A stretch of DNA of 64,000 nucleotides, from NCBI RefSeq assembly GCF_000013085.1, contig NC_007643.1, positions 1,287,001-1,351,000 of the forward strand, written 5' to 3'. The notes under the pieces are model-generated. The model had not been told where the DNA came from and searched no databases. It saw only the letters and a program-made list of their open reading frames with translations. The position numbers and the translations under genes were made by a program. Source of the stretch: Rhodospirillum rubrum ATCC 11170. Its GTDB lineage: Bacteria > Pseudomonadota > Alphaproteobacteria > Rhodospirillales > Rhodospirillaceae. The first letter of the stretch is position 1. Each line of letters opens with the position of its first letter. This document shows positions 38,164-46,675 of this stretch, one piece after another.

Positions 38164-39567
38164 ATGAGGTCCCTGTCGCAATCCGCTCCGCGCGATCCCT
38201 TGCCCGCCGCCCTGGTCGGCACCCTGGCGGCGCTGCTGGGCGAGCGCTTCTCGACCGCTACGGCGGTGCGCGAGCAGCATGGGCGCGATGAAAGCTATCA
38301 CCCGTCGATGCCGCCCGACGCCGTGGCCTTCGCCCGTTCGACCGAGGAGGTGGCGGCGATCGTCACCGCCTGCGCCGCCCATAAGGTGCCGATCATTCCC
38401 TTTGGCACCGGAACCTCGTTGGAAGGCCATATCGCGGCGTTGCGCGGCGGCGTTTGCATCGATGTCTCGGCGATGAACGCCATTCTCGAGGTCCGCCCCG
38501 CCGATATGGACGTGACCGTCCAGGCCGGGGTGACGCGCAAGCAGTTGAACGCCCATCTGCGCGATACCGGGCTGTTCTTCCCCATCGATCCCGGCGCCGA
38601 CGCCAGCCTGGGCGGCATGACGGCGACGCGGGCCAGCGGCACCAACGCCGTGCGCTATGGCACCATGCGCGAGAACGTTTTGGCCTTGAGTGTCGTCACC
38701 CCGGAAGGCCGGGTGGTCAAGATCGGCGGCCGGGCGCGCAAGTCATCGGCCGGCTATGACCTGACGCGGCTGTTCGTCGGCTCGGAAGGCACGCTTGGGG
38801 TGATTACCGAGGTGACGCTGCGCCTGCATGGCATCCCCGAAAAGATCGTCTCGGCGGTTTGTCCGTTTCCCAGCGTGCGCGCCGCCGTCGACACGGTGAT
38901 CGCCACCATCCAGATCGGCGTGCCGGTCGCCCGCATCGAATTTCTCAACGCCCGCCAGATCCTGGCGGTGAACGCCTATTCCAAACTTGATTACGCCGCC
39001 GCCCCCACCTTGTTCTTTGAATTCCACGGCACTCCCGACCATGTGGCCGAACAGGTGCGCATGGTTCAAGACCTTGCCGCCGATCAGGGGGCGGCCGGTT
39101 TTCGCTGGGCGGAAACCCCCGAAGAACGCGACCGGCTGTGGACGGCCCGCCATAACGCCTTTTACGCGTCGCTGGCGACCAAGGCCGGCGGCCGGGGCTT
39201 TAGCTCCGATGTCTGCGTGCCGATCTCGCGGCTGACCGAGTGCATCGCCCAGACCGAAGAGGATCTGGCGCGGAGCGCGCTGTTCACCTCGATCGTCGGC
39301 CATGTCGGCGATGGCAATTTCCATGTGATCTTCATCGTCGATCCCGAAAACCCGGCCGAGATCGAAGAAGCCCGCAGGCTCAACGATCGCATCGTCGCCC
39401 GCGCCCTGGCGATGGACGGCACCTGCACCGGCGAGCATGGCGTCGGCCATGGCAAGATGGATTTCCTCGAAGACGAACACGGCGAGGCCCTGGACATGAT
39501 GCGCAAGATCAAGCGCGCCCTTGATCCCGACGACATCATGAACCCCGGCAAGATCGTCCGCCTGTAA
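38164..39567 (+). CDS. FAD-linked D-lactate/glycolate-type dehydrogenase
   Basis: 467-aa member of the GlcD/DLD family of FAD oxidoreductases that oxidise 2-hydroxy acids and pass electrons to the quinone or cytochrome pool. The FAD-binding segment FGTGTSLEGH, then GADASLGGMTATRASGTNA and the C-terminal TGEHGVGHGKM, are intact. The glcE/glcF partners are absent, so a D-lactate dehydrogenase (cytochrome) of the single-subunit type is more likely than a glycolate oxidase subunit. The start is ATG 38164; GTG 38161 is possible. Confidence 0.9.
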   Translation: MRSLSQSAPRDPLPAALVGTLAALLGERFSTATAVREQHGRDESYHPSMPPDAVAFARSTEEVAAIVTACAAHKVPIIPFGTGTSLEGHIAALRGGVCIDVSAMNAILEVRPADMDVTVQAGVTRKQLNAHLRDTGLFFPIDPGADASLGGMTATRASGTNAVRYGTMRENVLALSVVTPEGRVVKIGGRARKSSAGYDLTRLFVGSEGTLGVITEVTLRLHGIPEKIVSAVCPFPSVRAAVDTVIATIQIGVPVARIEFLNARQILAVNAYSKLDYAAAPTLFFEFHGTPDHVAEQVRMVQDLAADQGAAGFRWAETPEERDRLWTARHNAFYASLATKAGGRGFSSDVCVPISRLTECIAQTEEDLARSALFTSIVGHVGDGNFHVIFIVDPENPAEIEEARRLNDRIVARALAMDGTCTGEHGVGHGKMDFLEDEHGEALDMMRKIKRALDPDDIMNPGKIVRL

Positions 39568-39606
39568 GGCGGGCAAGCCGGCTCTTGCACCTCGGCCGAT
39601 CTGCTA

Positions 39607-39637
39607 TTCTCTATAGAAAGCGACTTTTGATAGAGAA
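39607..39637 (+). promoter_or_regulatory. Inverted repeat upstream of hipB-like gene
   Basis: TTCTCTAT (39607-39614) and ATAGAGAA (39630-39637) are perfect 8-bp arms 15 nt apart, 15 nt before the hipB start. HipB-type antitoxins bind such split palindromes to repress their own operon. Confidence 0.55.
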
Positions 39638-39651
39638 AAGTAGATCGCCCG

Positions 39652-39966
39652 ATGAGCTATGCCACGGATCCTATCGCCAAAGCCTTGAAAGAGGCCCGCG
39701 AAGCCAAGGCGATGAGCCAGCGCGAGCTGAGCGCCAATACGGGTGTGCCGCAGTCGCATATCTCGAAGATCGAGAGGAACGGCGTCGATCTGCGGCTTTC
39801 GAGTTTGATCGCCTTGGCCCATGGGGTGGGCCTTGATCTGGTTCTTGTGCCGCGCCAGGCTTTGCCCGCCGTTCGGGTGATCCTTCAGAGTGCGCGCGGC
39901 CAGCCCGAAAAGGCCAACCGTCCGGCCTATCGCCTGGATGAGGACGAGGATGAGGACGATGGATGA
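39652..39966 (+). CDS. HipB-like XRE family antitoxin/regulator
   Basis: 104-aa DNA-binding protein with a single XRE helix-turn-helix (about residues 7-62; SQRELSANTGVPQSHISKIER). The C-terminal tail is acidic (EDEDEDDG), as in HipB-type antitoxins that neutralise the HipA kinase. Its stop overlaps the start of a hipA fragment (39959), the normal coupling of hipBA operons. With the toxin gene cut, this antitoxin is probably an orphan. Confidence 0.8.
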   Translation: MSYATDPIAKALKEAREAKAMSQRELSANTGVPQSHISKIERNGVDLRLSSLIALAHGVGLDLVLVPRQALPAVRVILQSARGQPEKANRPAYRLDEDEDEDDG

Positions 39967-40048
39967 CGCCGGCCGTCTTTCTGTCGTTCTCCACGGTCGG
40001 ACGATCGGTTCGCTGACCCGTTTTGCCGGCGACCTAGACGTATCATAA
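39959..40048 (+). pseudogene. Truncated hipA toxin gene (N-terminal 29 codons)
   Basis: Starts at an ATG overlapping the hipB stop. The encoded LSVVLHGRTIGSLTR followed by FAGDLD matches the first beta-hairpins of HipA Ser/Thr kinase toxins. The frame then enters AT-rich DNA and stops at TAA 40046-40048. The kinase core (normally over 400 codons) is not found further along. The break near 40036 marks the left edge of the mobile-element block, so the toxin was inactivated by insertion and deletion. Confidence 0.65.
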
Positions 40049-40172
40049 TATGGGTAGCTACAATTAAATTTAGCTTTCCGTTTTTATTGGAATCTCTAAG
40101 AGCCCGTTCGGCAGGTTATTGCTTCTGATGAAGATTTTGTGATCGCATGGTCCTCCGAGATTTTGGAGGATC

Positions 40173-40502
40173 CATGTGGACGAAAGAAAATTGATGGCTC
40201 TATGAGCTGCGCGGACAGAGGTACTTCAATGACCTGACGGACGAAGAATGGGCGCGGGTGGAACCGCTGATCCCACCCAGCAAAGCGGAGCGGCCGCCAG
40301 CGAACGGTGACTATCCGGGAGGTGCTGAACGGTGTGTTTTACGTGCTGATGACCGGTTGTCAGTGGCGGGCGCTGTCAAAGGATCTACCGCCCAAGAGCA
40401 CGGTACATGAGTATCTCGGGCTGCGGGAATGGATGGCACGCTGGCCCGCATCCACCACGCCCTGTTCGTCGAGGTCCGCGAGGTGGCCGGTAAGGAAGCT
40501 AG
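40173..40502 (+). pseudogene. Decayed IS5-family transposase, N-terminal half
   Basis: Starts MWTKEN and then has an in-frame TGA. It continues as LTDEEWARVEPLIPP, shifts frame to TIREVLNGVFYVLMTGCQW-type sequence, then shifts again to GTLARIHHALFVEVREVAGKEA. This matches the N-terminal DUF4096 half of IS5-family transposases from beginning to about residue 105. The DDE domain is missing. The remnant ends at the CTAG that flanks the intact IS element, so the younger element landed at or in this older one. Confidence 0.7.
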
Positions 40503-41348
40503 GCGGTGAACTCATAAATCTGCTTTCCTCTCGCCGTGGTCCGTGATTCCCGTCCTGGAGCGGGGGTTTTGATGACGCGTCGGCGCTATGAATTGACGGA
40601 ATATGAGTGGTCGGTGATCCAGCCTTTGTTGCCGAACAAGCAGCGCGGAGTTCCCCGCGTCGATGACCGGCGGGTCCTCAATGGAATTCTGTGGCGCTTT
40701 CGTACCGGGTCGCCGTGGGCAGAAGTCCCCGAGCGCTACGGCCCGCCGACTACCTGCTACAACCGCTTCGTCCGCTGGCGCAAGGCCGGGGTGTGGGACC
40801 GGCTTTCGGAAGAAGTTTCAAAGACCTACGATGGCGACATCGTCATGATCGACTCGACCTGTGTCCGTGTTCACCAGCACGGAGCCACGGGAAAAAAGGG
40901 GATCTTGAGGATGGCGGCATGGGACGTTCCCGTGGCGGCCTCATCAGCAAAATCCACGCGCTCGTCGATGCGGAAGGCCGCCCCGTCACCTTGCGGCTGA
41001 CCGGCGGCCAAGTTCATGATAGCTTGGAAGCCGAGGCGTTGATCGAAAACCTCGGCGAGGGTGACATCCTGCTCGCCGACAAGGGCTATGACAGCAACGC
41101 CATTCGCGCCCTGGCCGCAGAGAAGAAGGCTTGGGCCAATATCCCGCCCCGCTCCAACCGCAAAGGCAGCTTCGCCTTTTCTTCCTGGGTCTACCGCCAA
41201 TGCACTCTGGTCGAGCGCTTCTTCAACAGGATCAAGCAGTTCCGGGGCATCGCCACCCGATATGACAAAGACCCGCTCAATTTCCTCGCTGCCGTTAAAC
41301 TCGTCGCCCTGCGGATTTGGTGTCAGCCATAATGAGTCGACGGCCTAG
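40499..41348 (+). mobile_element. IS5-family (IS427-like) insertion sequence
   Basis: A core of 842 bp (40503-41344) is flanked by CTAG on both sides (40499-40502 and 41345-41348), consistent with target duplication. The ends form imperfect inverted repeats: GCGGTGAACTCATAAA on the left against GCCGTCGACTCATTAT from the right end. One transposase gene in two frames lies between. All expected parts are present, so the element may be active. Confidence 0.75.
40572..41332 (+). CDS. IS5-family transposase made by -1 frameshift
   Basis: Frame 1 (from ATG 40572) encodes the N-terminal DUF4096 region, RYELTEYEWSVIQPLLP onward, and the first catalytic Asp in VMIDSTCVRV. The slippery heptamer A AAA AAG at 40892-40898 is in the right phase for a -1 shift. 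The shifted frame runs to 41332 and carries the second Asp (LLADKGYDSNAIR) and the Glu-containing LVERFFNRIKQFRG. The fused product is about 253 aa, normal for the group. Without the shift, the first frame ends at 41000. Confidence 0.8.
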
Positions 41349-41452
41349 ATGAAGCGCCGACTCTCTTGGAAGTGACCTGCCAACGTTTCATCTTTTTTCA
41401 AACTGACTTATGGTGTTCCTCAATATCATATCCTTATATTAGGTTCGGAAAG

Positions 41453-42166
41453 ATGGCAAAGGCCGGACAACTCGAAGAATATAGGGGGCCGATCACGCCC
41501 GCTTCCGCAGCAGAAGGTATGAACGCTGCGCGGCAAAACGCGCTGCGCTTGGTCTTTGATGCGAAACTTCTCCTGGAAGCAGAGCGCTACCCTACAGCGG
41601 CCTCTGTCGCCGCACTTTCAATTGAAGAAAGCGGCAAGCTGTCTATTCTTCGAACTATTGTCGTTCTATCGGACGTAAATCGGTTGCGCGATGAGTGGCG
41701 ACGCTACCGGGACCATCGCTCTAAGAATGGCGCATGGATTCTTCCGGATCTAGCGCGTAAAGGCGCAAGACATCTCTATGAACTTGCAATGACAATAGAG
41801 AGAGATGGTGAACACACGGCTATTCTCAACAGTATTAAGCAGATAGGATTCTACACGGATTGCTACGGAAAAATTCATTGGTCAAATCCTTCCATGGTAA
41901 TAGATCGTGAATTGGCTAATAGCCTTGTTAAAATTGCTGAAATTTTGACTCCAAAGAACGACGTAACAGTTCGGGAGCTAGAGCTTTGGGTCGATGCTAT
42001 TCGACCCGTCTACGGCACTTCAGAGATGTCCAACGGCCTGCTGCGCTGGGCAACGCAGATGCACAGGGAGGGATTGTCCGATAGGACGCCAGAGGAGTAC
42101 GCCAAATTTGTTTTTGGTGAAGAAACCGCCGCCAAATGGACTGAGAAACCACAAATTACACAGTGA
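41453..42166 (+). CDS. AbiV family abortive-infection protein
   Basis: 237-aa protein. The N-terminal half carries the family block AARQNALRLVFDAKLLLEA followed by YPTAASVAALSIEESGKL, typical of AbiV and helical HEPN-like proteins. AbiV of Lactococcus stops phage late-gene translation by binding a phage protein. Base composition is lower in GC than in neighbouring chromosomal genes, and it is surrounded by insertion-sequence debris, both signs of transfer. It appears to stand alone with its own AT-rich upstream region. Confidence 0.75.
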   Translation: MAKAGQLEEYRGPITPASAAEGMNAARQNALRLVFDAKLLLEAERYPTAASVAALSIEESGKLSILRTIVVLSDVNRLRDEWRRYRDHRSKNGAWILPDLARKGARHLYELAMTIERDGEHTAILNSIKQIGFYTDCYGKIHWSNPSMVIDRELANSLVKIAEILTPKNDVTVRELELWVDAIRPVYGTSEMSNGLLRWATQMHREGLSDRTPEEYAKFVFGEETAAKWTEKPQITQ

Positions 42167-42443
42167 CAACTTTGCGATGCCGAGTCGTTAGGCCAAACTG
42201 CTACTCTTTTGAGGTAGTTGTTACCGAAGCCCCTATCCAGAAACAACGTCTGTATTACCTATTTCGCGTCCGAAATTCGCCAGTCCGTCTCGGGCCCGTC
42301 ACTGCCGTTTCGCGCCTCATATGGCGCCATCCGCTCAGATTCTGATGATACTCAAAAGTGGACTTCTTACGCTCGAATTTTCAGAATACTCTTCGCCACT
42401 TAAACCATGATGACCATGGGCCGGGAATGGAATTGTCCCCAGG
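42167..42443. other. Gene-poor stretch after abiV
   Basis: No supported gene here. A 60-codon frame from GTG 42163 overlaps the abiV stop but shows no recognisable family or good codon pattern. The DNA is more AT-rich than the chromosome average and is probably island debris. Confidence 0.4.
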
Positions 42444-42635
42444 CTAAAATGGGATCTCGTCGTCCAAATCCGCGGCAAACGCGTTCTGCTTCTCCTTCGG
42501 GCTCAAGACGTAGTCGGCCGGACGAGGCGGCAAAAGCGGTTGAGGCGGATTGATCTGGGGAAGATCGCGCTTCTCCTCATCGATTGCCTTCGCTTCGCCA
42601 ATCGTTGCCATGATTGTCGCGACCAGTTTATGCAT
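42444..42635 (-). CDS. 63-aa hypothetical protein with SSB-like acidic tail
   Basis: Short frame ending in DLDDEIPF, which closely resembles the conserved C-terminal tail (DDDIPF) by which single-stranded DNA-binding proteins recruit partners. The rest is Pro/Ala/Lys-rich with no OB fold. It lies right next to the IS256 remnant in the mobile island. It may be the 3' end of a lost phage or plasmid gene. Coding status is uncertain. Confidence 0.35.
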   Translation of the reverse strand: MHKLVATIMATIGEAKAIDEEKRDLPQINPPQPLLPPRPADYVLSPKEKQNAFAADLDDEIPF

Positions 42636-42645
42636 CGCCTAGCTT

Positions 42646-42748
42646 CAGCCTCCTGTTCAACCGCCTTGGCCAGCAGGCGCCGCGCGCCTTGGCGCAAGAT
42701 CTCGGTCAGCGGATCGTCAAGCTCATCAGGCTGACGCAGGCGAGACAC
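42646..42748 (-). pseudogene. Remnant of IS256-family transposase N-terminus
   Basis: On the minus strand the segment DDPLTEILRQGARRLLAKAVEQE matches the start of IS256-family (mutator-type) transposases in which this block precedes a VEAFL sequence. Homology stops after about 35 residues. No DDE domain is present. Confidence 0.55.
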
Positions 42749-42819
42749 GGTGCTATCTTCCTTTATGGCGTATCGCTTCTTCTGGGAGGGGCTGGCAGGC
42801 TGGTTACCCGCCTCGATAC

Positions 42820-43456
42820 GCCGCCTTCTTCAGACCGTCATCACCCAGTTTCCCCCATAGCTCCTTACGAGATCGGCTACGTCCATATTGACAGCTGCGA
42901 GTTGTGCCACGCCGACGGCAAACTGGTGATGTTCCTGGCTATCGATCGCGTCTCGAAGTTCACCTATGTCGATTTCCACGATTGCGCCGGAAAAATGGAA
43001 GGGGCAGCCTTCCTCAGAAATGTCGTGGAGGCCTTCCCCTACCAGATCCACATCGTGCTCACCGACAACGGTATGGCCTTCGCTGATCTACCCAAGAACC
43101 GCAACGGTCCCAGCCGCCGCTTCTTCGGCCCACATATCTTCGACCGGGTCTGCATCGAACACGGCATCGAGCATCGGCTCACCAAACCCTACCATCCGTG
43201 GACCAACGGCCAAGCCGAGCGGATGAACCGCACCATCAAGGACGCCACCATCAAGGCCTACCACTATGACGACCTGGAAAGCCTCAAGGCTCACGTCTTG
43301 GCCTTTGTCACCGCCTACAACTTTGCCAAGCACCTCAAGGCACTCCGCTGGCGAACTCCCTACCAGGCGATCTGCGACGCCCGGACTAAAGACCCGTCAA
43401 TCTTCAAGATCGACCCGCACCATCTCACCCAGGGACCACACACTCTGTCGTCCTGA
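42820..43456 (+). pseudogene. IS481-family transposase lacking its N-terminus
   Basis: From about 42860 the frame matches the integrase core of IS481 transposases: GYVHIDSCEL (first Asp), VLTDNGMAF (second Asp), HPWTNGQAERMNRTIKDA (Glu), then YNFAKHLKALRWRTPYQ. All three catalytic residues are present and the C-terminus is normal, but the N-terminal helix-turn-helix that binds the IS ends is gone. Upstream sequence is an unrelated IS256 remnant. The gene is therefore a truncated relic. Confidence 0.75.
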
Positions 43457-43487
43457 AAAAAAAGGGGGCGCCCCGCGGAGCGCCCCC
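43456..43487 (-). terminator. Rho-independent terminator of amtB
   Basis: On the minus strand an 8-bp GC-rich stem (43480-43487 with 43464-43471) with an 8-nt loop is followed by eight T residues (43456-43463). It lies 25 nt beyond the amtB stop. Confidence 0.9.
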
Positions 43488-43512
43488 GTTTCCATCGAAT
43501 GTGTGTGATCGC

Positions 43513-44808
43513 TTACTGCAGGCGCTCGCCGTGCAGCGAGATGTCGAGGCCTTCGCTTTCCTGCTCGGGCGAAACCCGCAGGCCGATGGCCAGATCAATG
43601 ACCTTCAAGATCACGTAGGAGGCGACGGCCGTCCACACGATGGTGGCAAGGCAGCCCCAGGCCTGGGTGAGGACCTGACCGGGATTGCCTTCGAGCAGGC
43701 CGACGGCGGCTTCGCCACCAACGCTCTGGGCGGCGAAGACGCCGGTCAGCAGGGCGCCGACCAGACCGCCGATGCCATGCACGCCGAAGGCGTCCAGGCT
43801 GTCGTCATAGCCCAGGGTCTTCTTCAGCCAAGTCGCGCCCCAGAAGCAGACGACGCCGGCCACCAGGCCGATGACCAGGGCGCCACCGGGCAGAACGAAG
43901 CCCGAGGCCGGGGTGATGGCGACCAGACCGGCGACGGCGCCCGAAACCGCGCCCAGCACGCTGGGCTTGCCGCGCACCAGCCATTCGGCGGCGATCCACG
44001 ACAAGGTGGCACCGGCGGCGCCAAGCTGGGTCGCCAGCATGGCCATGCCGGCACGGCCATCGGCGGCGACGGCGGACCCGGCGTTGAAGCCGAACCAGCC
44101 CACCCACAGCAGGGCGGCGCCGATCACGGCCAGCGACAGGTTATAGGGGGCCATGTTCTCGCTGCCGAAGCCGGCGCGACGACGCAAGACGAGGGCGCAG
44201 ACCAGACCGGCCACGCCGGCGTTGATGTGAACCACGGTGCCGCCCGCGTAATCAAGGACGCCGGCGTTGAACAGGAAGCCCGAGGAACTCCACACCCAAT
44301 GGCAGATCGGCGCGTAGACGATCAGCACCCACAGGCCGATGAACCACAGCATCGCCGAGAACTTCATGCGTTCGGCGAAGGCGCCGGTGATCAGGGCCGG
44401 GGTGATGATGGCGAAGGTCATCTGGAAGACGACGAACACCGTTTCGGGGAAGGTGCCGTTCAGGCTGTCAATGCTGATGTCCGACAGCAGGAACTTCGAG
44501 AAGTCACCGAAATAGGCGTTGCCGGTGCCAAAGGCGATCGAGTAGCCGGCCACCATCCACACGACGCTGACCAGCGCGGTGATGATGAAGCTCTGCATCA
44601 TGGTCGCCAGCACGTTCTTCTTGCGGACCATGCCGGCATAGAAAAGCGCGAGGCCCGGGATGGTCATCAGAAGGACCAGCGCGGTCGAGGTCAGCATCCA
44701 GGCGGTATTGCCCGAATCCAGGGTGGGGGCCGCATCCTGGGCATAGGCCAGGGCCGGCGCCAGAAGGGCGACCAGGGCGGCGGGGAGGAACGTGAAGGCT
44801 CTCATCAT
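43513..44808 (-). CDS. amtB: Ammonium transporter
   Basis: 431-aa trimeric ammonium channel of the inner membrane. A signal-peptide-like N-terminus ends ALAYAQDA. Eleven membrane helices follow, with the conserved pore histidines in VVHINAGVAGL and DAFGVHGIGGLVG and family segments such as YAGMVRKKNVL and FGFNAGSA. PII protein blocks the channel when nitrogen is sufficient, and its gene lies upstream on the same strand. ATG 44808 is followed by a second ATG; neither has a strong ribosome site. Confidence 0.96.
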   Translation of the reverse strand: MMRAFTFLPAALVALLAPALAYAQDAAPTLDSGNTAWMLTSTALVLLMTIPGLALFYAGMVRKKNVLATMMQSFIITALVSVVWMVAGYSIAFGTGNAYFGDFSKFLLSDISIDSLNGTFPETVFVVFQMTFAIITPALITGAFAERMKFSAMLWFIGLWVLIVYAPICHWVWSSSGFLFNAGVLDYAGGTVVHINAGVAGLVCALVLRRRAGFGSENMAPYNLSLAVIGAALLWVGWFGFNAGSAVAADGRAGMAMLATQLGAAGATLSWIAAEWLVRGKPSVLGAVSGAVAGLVAITPASGFVLPGGALVIGLVAGVVCFWGATWLKKTLGYDDSLDAFGVHGIGGLVGALLTGVFAAQSVGGEAAVGLLEGNPGQVLTQAWGCLATIVWTAVASYVILKVIDLAIGLRVSPEQESEGLDISLHGERLQ

Positions 44809-45021
44809 GGTGGTTTGTCTCACAGGAGCTGGCTGATCGGGAGGTCTTCCGCCCTCCGGCGGGGAGTGTCGTAACAAGAACCGTGCCACGACCCACATCC
44901 CACCCGGCGCGGCGCTTTTTCCGGGGAAAACCCCCTGGAAAACCTGCGCCTTGCCCGTAAAGCGGGCAGAACACCTTCGGTCAAGATTAAAAAACCATCA
45001 GACCCGTCGGCATCGGTCGCC

Positions 45022-45477
<456 letters not shown>

Positions 45478-45480
45478 CTA

Positions 45481-45496
45481 TTCAAGACGCGTGCCG
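45481..45496 (-). promoter_or_regulatory. Candidate sigma-54 promoter of PII-amtB operon
   Basis: Minus-strand CGGCACG-N4-TTGAA matches the consensus TGGCACG-N4-TTGCW except for the first base and the A in place of C at -12. It lies about 121-136 nt before the PII start. Position next to an NtrC-like dyad strengthens the call. Confidence 0.5.
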
Positions 45497-45560
45497 CAAC
45501 GCAAAAAAGCCCGATTTCCGGGAATTTTTCGGGACGGTGGCGGGAGAGAGGGAGCGGTTT

Positions 45561-45577
45561 TGCCTAAGCCTTGGGCA
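45561..45577. promoter_or_regulatory. Candidate NtrC-binding dyad
   Basis: TGCCTAAGCCTTGGGCA is a 17-bp dyad with the TGC-N11-GCA outer core of the NtrC consensus TGCACCANNNTGGTGCA; the inner bases match less well. It lies about 65-95 nt upstream of the candidate sigma-54 promoter, a usual activator position. The remaining part of this 448-nt gap (45361-45808) carries the pabC terminator and no gene. Confidence 0.4.
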
Positions 45578-45636
45578 TTCGCCCGTTTCCCAGCCCTTCC
45601 TCCGCCCTTTTGGCGGGGTATGGAAAGGCGGGGCAC

Positions 45637-45676
45637 AAAAAAACGGCGACCGAACCCTTTTGAGGGAGTGGCCGCC
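45637..45676 (-). terminator. Rho-independent terminator of uvrB-pabB-pabC operon
   Basis: On the minus strand a 7-bp stem (45670-45676 with 45645-45651, one G-T pair) with additional inner pairing is followed by CG and seven T residues (45637-45643). It is 133 nt past the pabC stop. Confidence 0.6.
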
Positions 45677-45808
45677 GGGGCAAGTCATTGGCTGAAGACA
45701 CCGGTAGGATGGAAGGCGGACCAGAAGGGCGGCCTTCGGCAATCGTCATCTTAACAGTAGCGGTCAAGCGCGACCTTGGCAAGATTAAAAACCTATTTGC
45801 ACGGTTTG

Positions 45809-46675
45809 TTATTTCGGGAAGGGGCTTCCCCCATCAGAGGGCTCTTCCGGTGAGGTGCCATTTTCCCTTTGTCTTACATAGCCTTGAAGGTCATGAACAA
45901 GGGGTGTGCAATCGGGAACGGCCTGTCCGTCAATGGAAATGACCAAGCGGAACCCAAGGCTGTTGGCCAGAAAAACGCCGTCGGCGGTCAAAAGATCGGC
46001 GGGGGTCAGCGAGTGTTCGCGCGCTCCCCAGGCCAGCATCTCGGCGCGAAGAATGCCGGGCAGGGCGCCGTCGGTCTGCGGAGGGGTGAGAAGCCGCCCG
46101 CCCTGGACGATGAACAGCGTGGCGACGGTGGTTTCGGCGACCCGACCCCCGAGGTTGAGCAAGATCGCGTCATCGGCGCCGCGCTCGGCGGCCTCCTGGC
46201 GGGCGAGGATGGCGTCGCCATAGGCAAGATATTTGATCGTCGACAGCGGCGAGGCCTCGTTGCGCCTTGTCCGCGTCGCCACGATCAGCCGCGCCGGCCC
46301 CGTTGGCGGCGGAAAGGCCGTCGCCGTGATCATGATCGTGGGCTTTGGCGCGGGCGGCGGCAACAGGCCGCGCGGCCCGGGACCCCGGGTCAGGGTCAGG
46401 CGCAGCACCCCCTCGCTCAGGTCGTTGGCCGCCAGGGTGGCGGCCAAGGCGGCGGCGATATCCAGGGCGGGTAGGGGAATGCCTAAAATTCGGGCGCCGC
46501 GCCCCAGGCGGGCGAGGTGGGCGGCCAGACGCAGGGGGCGGCCGTCGCGCGCCGGGATGGTTTCGAATAGGCCATCGCCAAGCAGAAATCCGCGATCGGC
46601 GGGATCGATGCGGGCCTTTGCGGCGGGCACGAGCCGGTCGTTCAGCCAAATGACGGCCGGTCGCCGGGCGGTCAT
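45809..46675 (-). CDS. pabC: Class IV aminotransferase, likely 4-amino-4-deoxychorismate lyase
   Basis: 288-aa PLP enzyme of fold type IV. The PLP lysine is in STIKYLAYGDAILARQEA, and the DADDAILLN-like segment (GADDAILLNLGGRVAETTVATLF) is typical. Its ATG overlaps the pabB stop (ATGA), so it most probably removes pyruvate from aminodeoxychorismate to give p-aminobenzoate for folate. A D-amino-acid or branched-chain aminotransferase is a less likely alternative given the operon. The C-terminal 20 residues are extra and disordered-looking. Confidence 0.88.
   Translation of the reverse strand: MTARRPAVIWLNDRLVPAAKARIDPADRGFLLGDGLFETIPARDGRPLRLAAHLARLGRGARILGIPLPALDIAAALAATLAANDLSEGVLRLTLTRGPGPRGLLPPPAPKPTIMITATAFPPPTGPARLIVATRTRRNEASPLSTIKYLAYGDAILARQEAAERGADDAILLNLGGRVAETTVATLFIVQGGRLLTPPQTDGALPGILRAEMLAWGAREHSLTPADLLTADGVFLANSLGFRLVISIDGQAVPDCTPLVHDLQGYVRQRENGTSPEEPSDGGSPFPK

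Noticed and set aside
40173-40502. Programmed frameshifting in the older IS5-type transposase
   Set aside because: It has an in-frame stop, two shifts without slippery sequences and no catalytic domain; simple decay explains it.
42163-42345. 60-codon frame overlapping the abiV stop
   Set aside because: Start overlap looks like coupling, but there is no family match and the composition is not gene-like.
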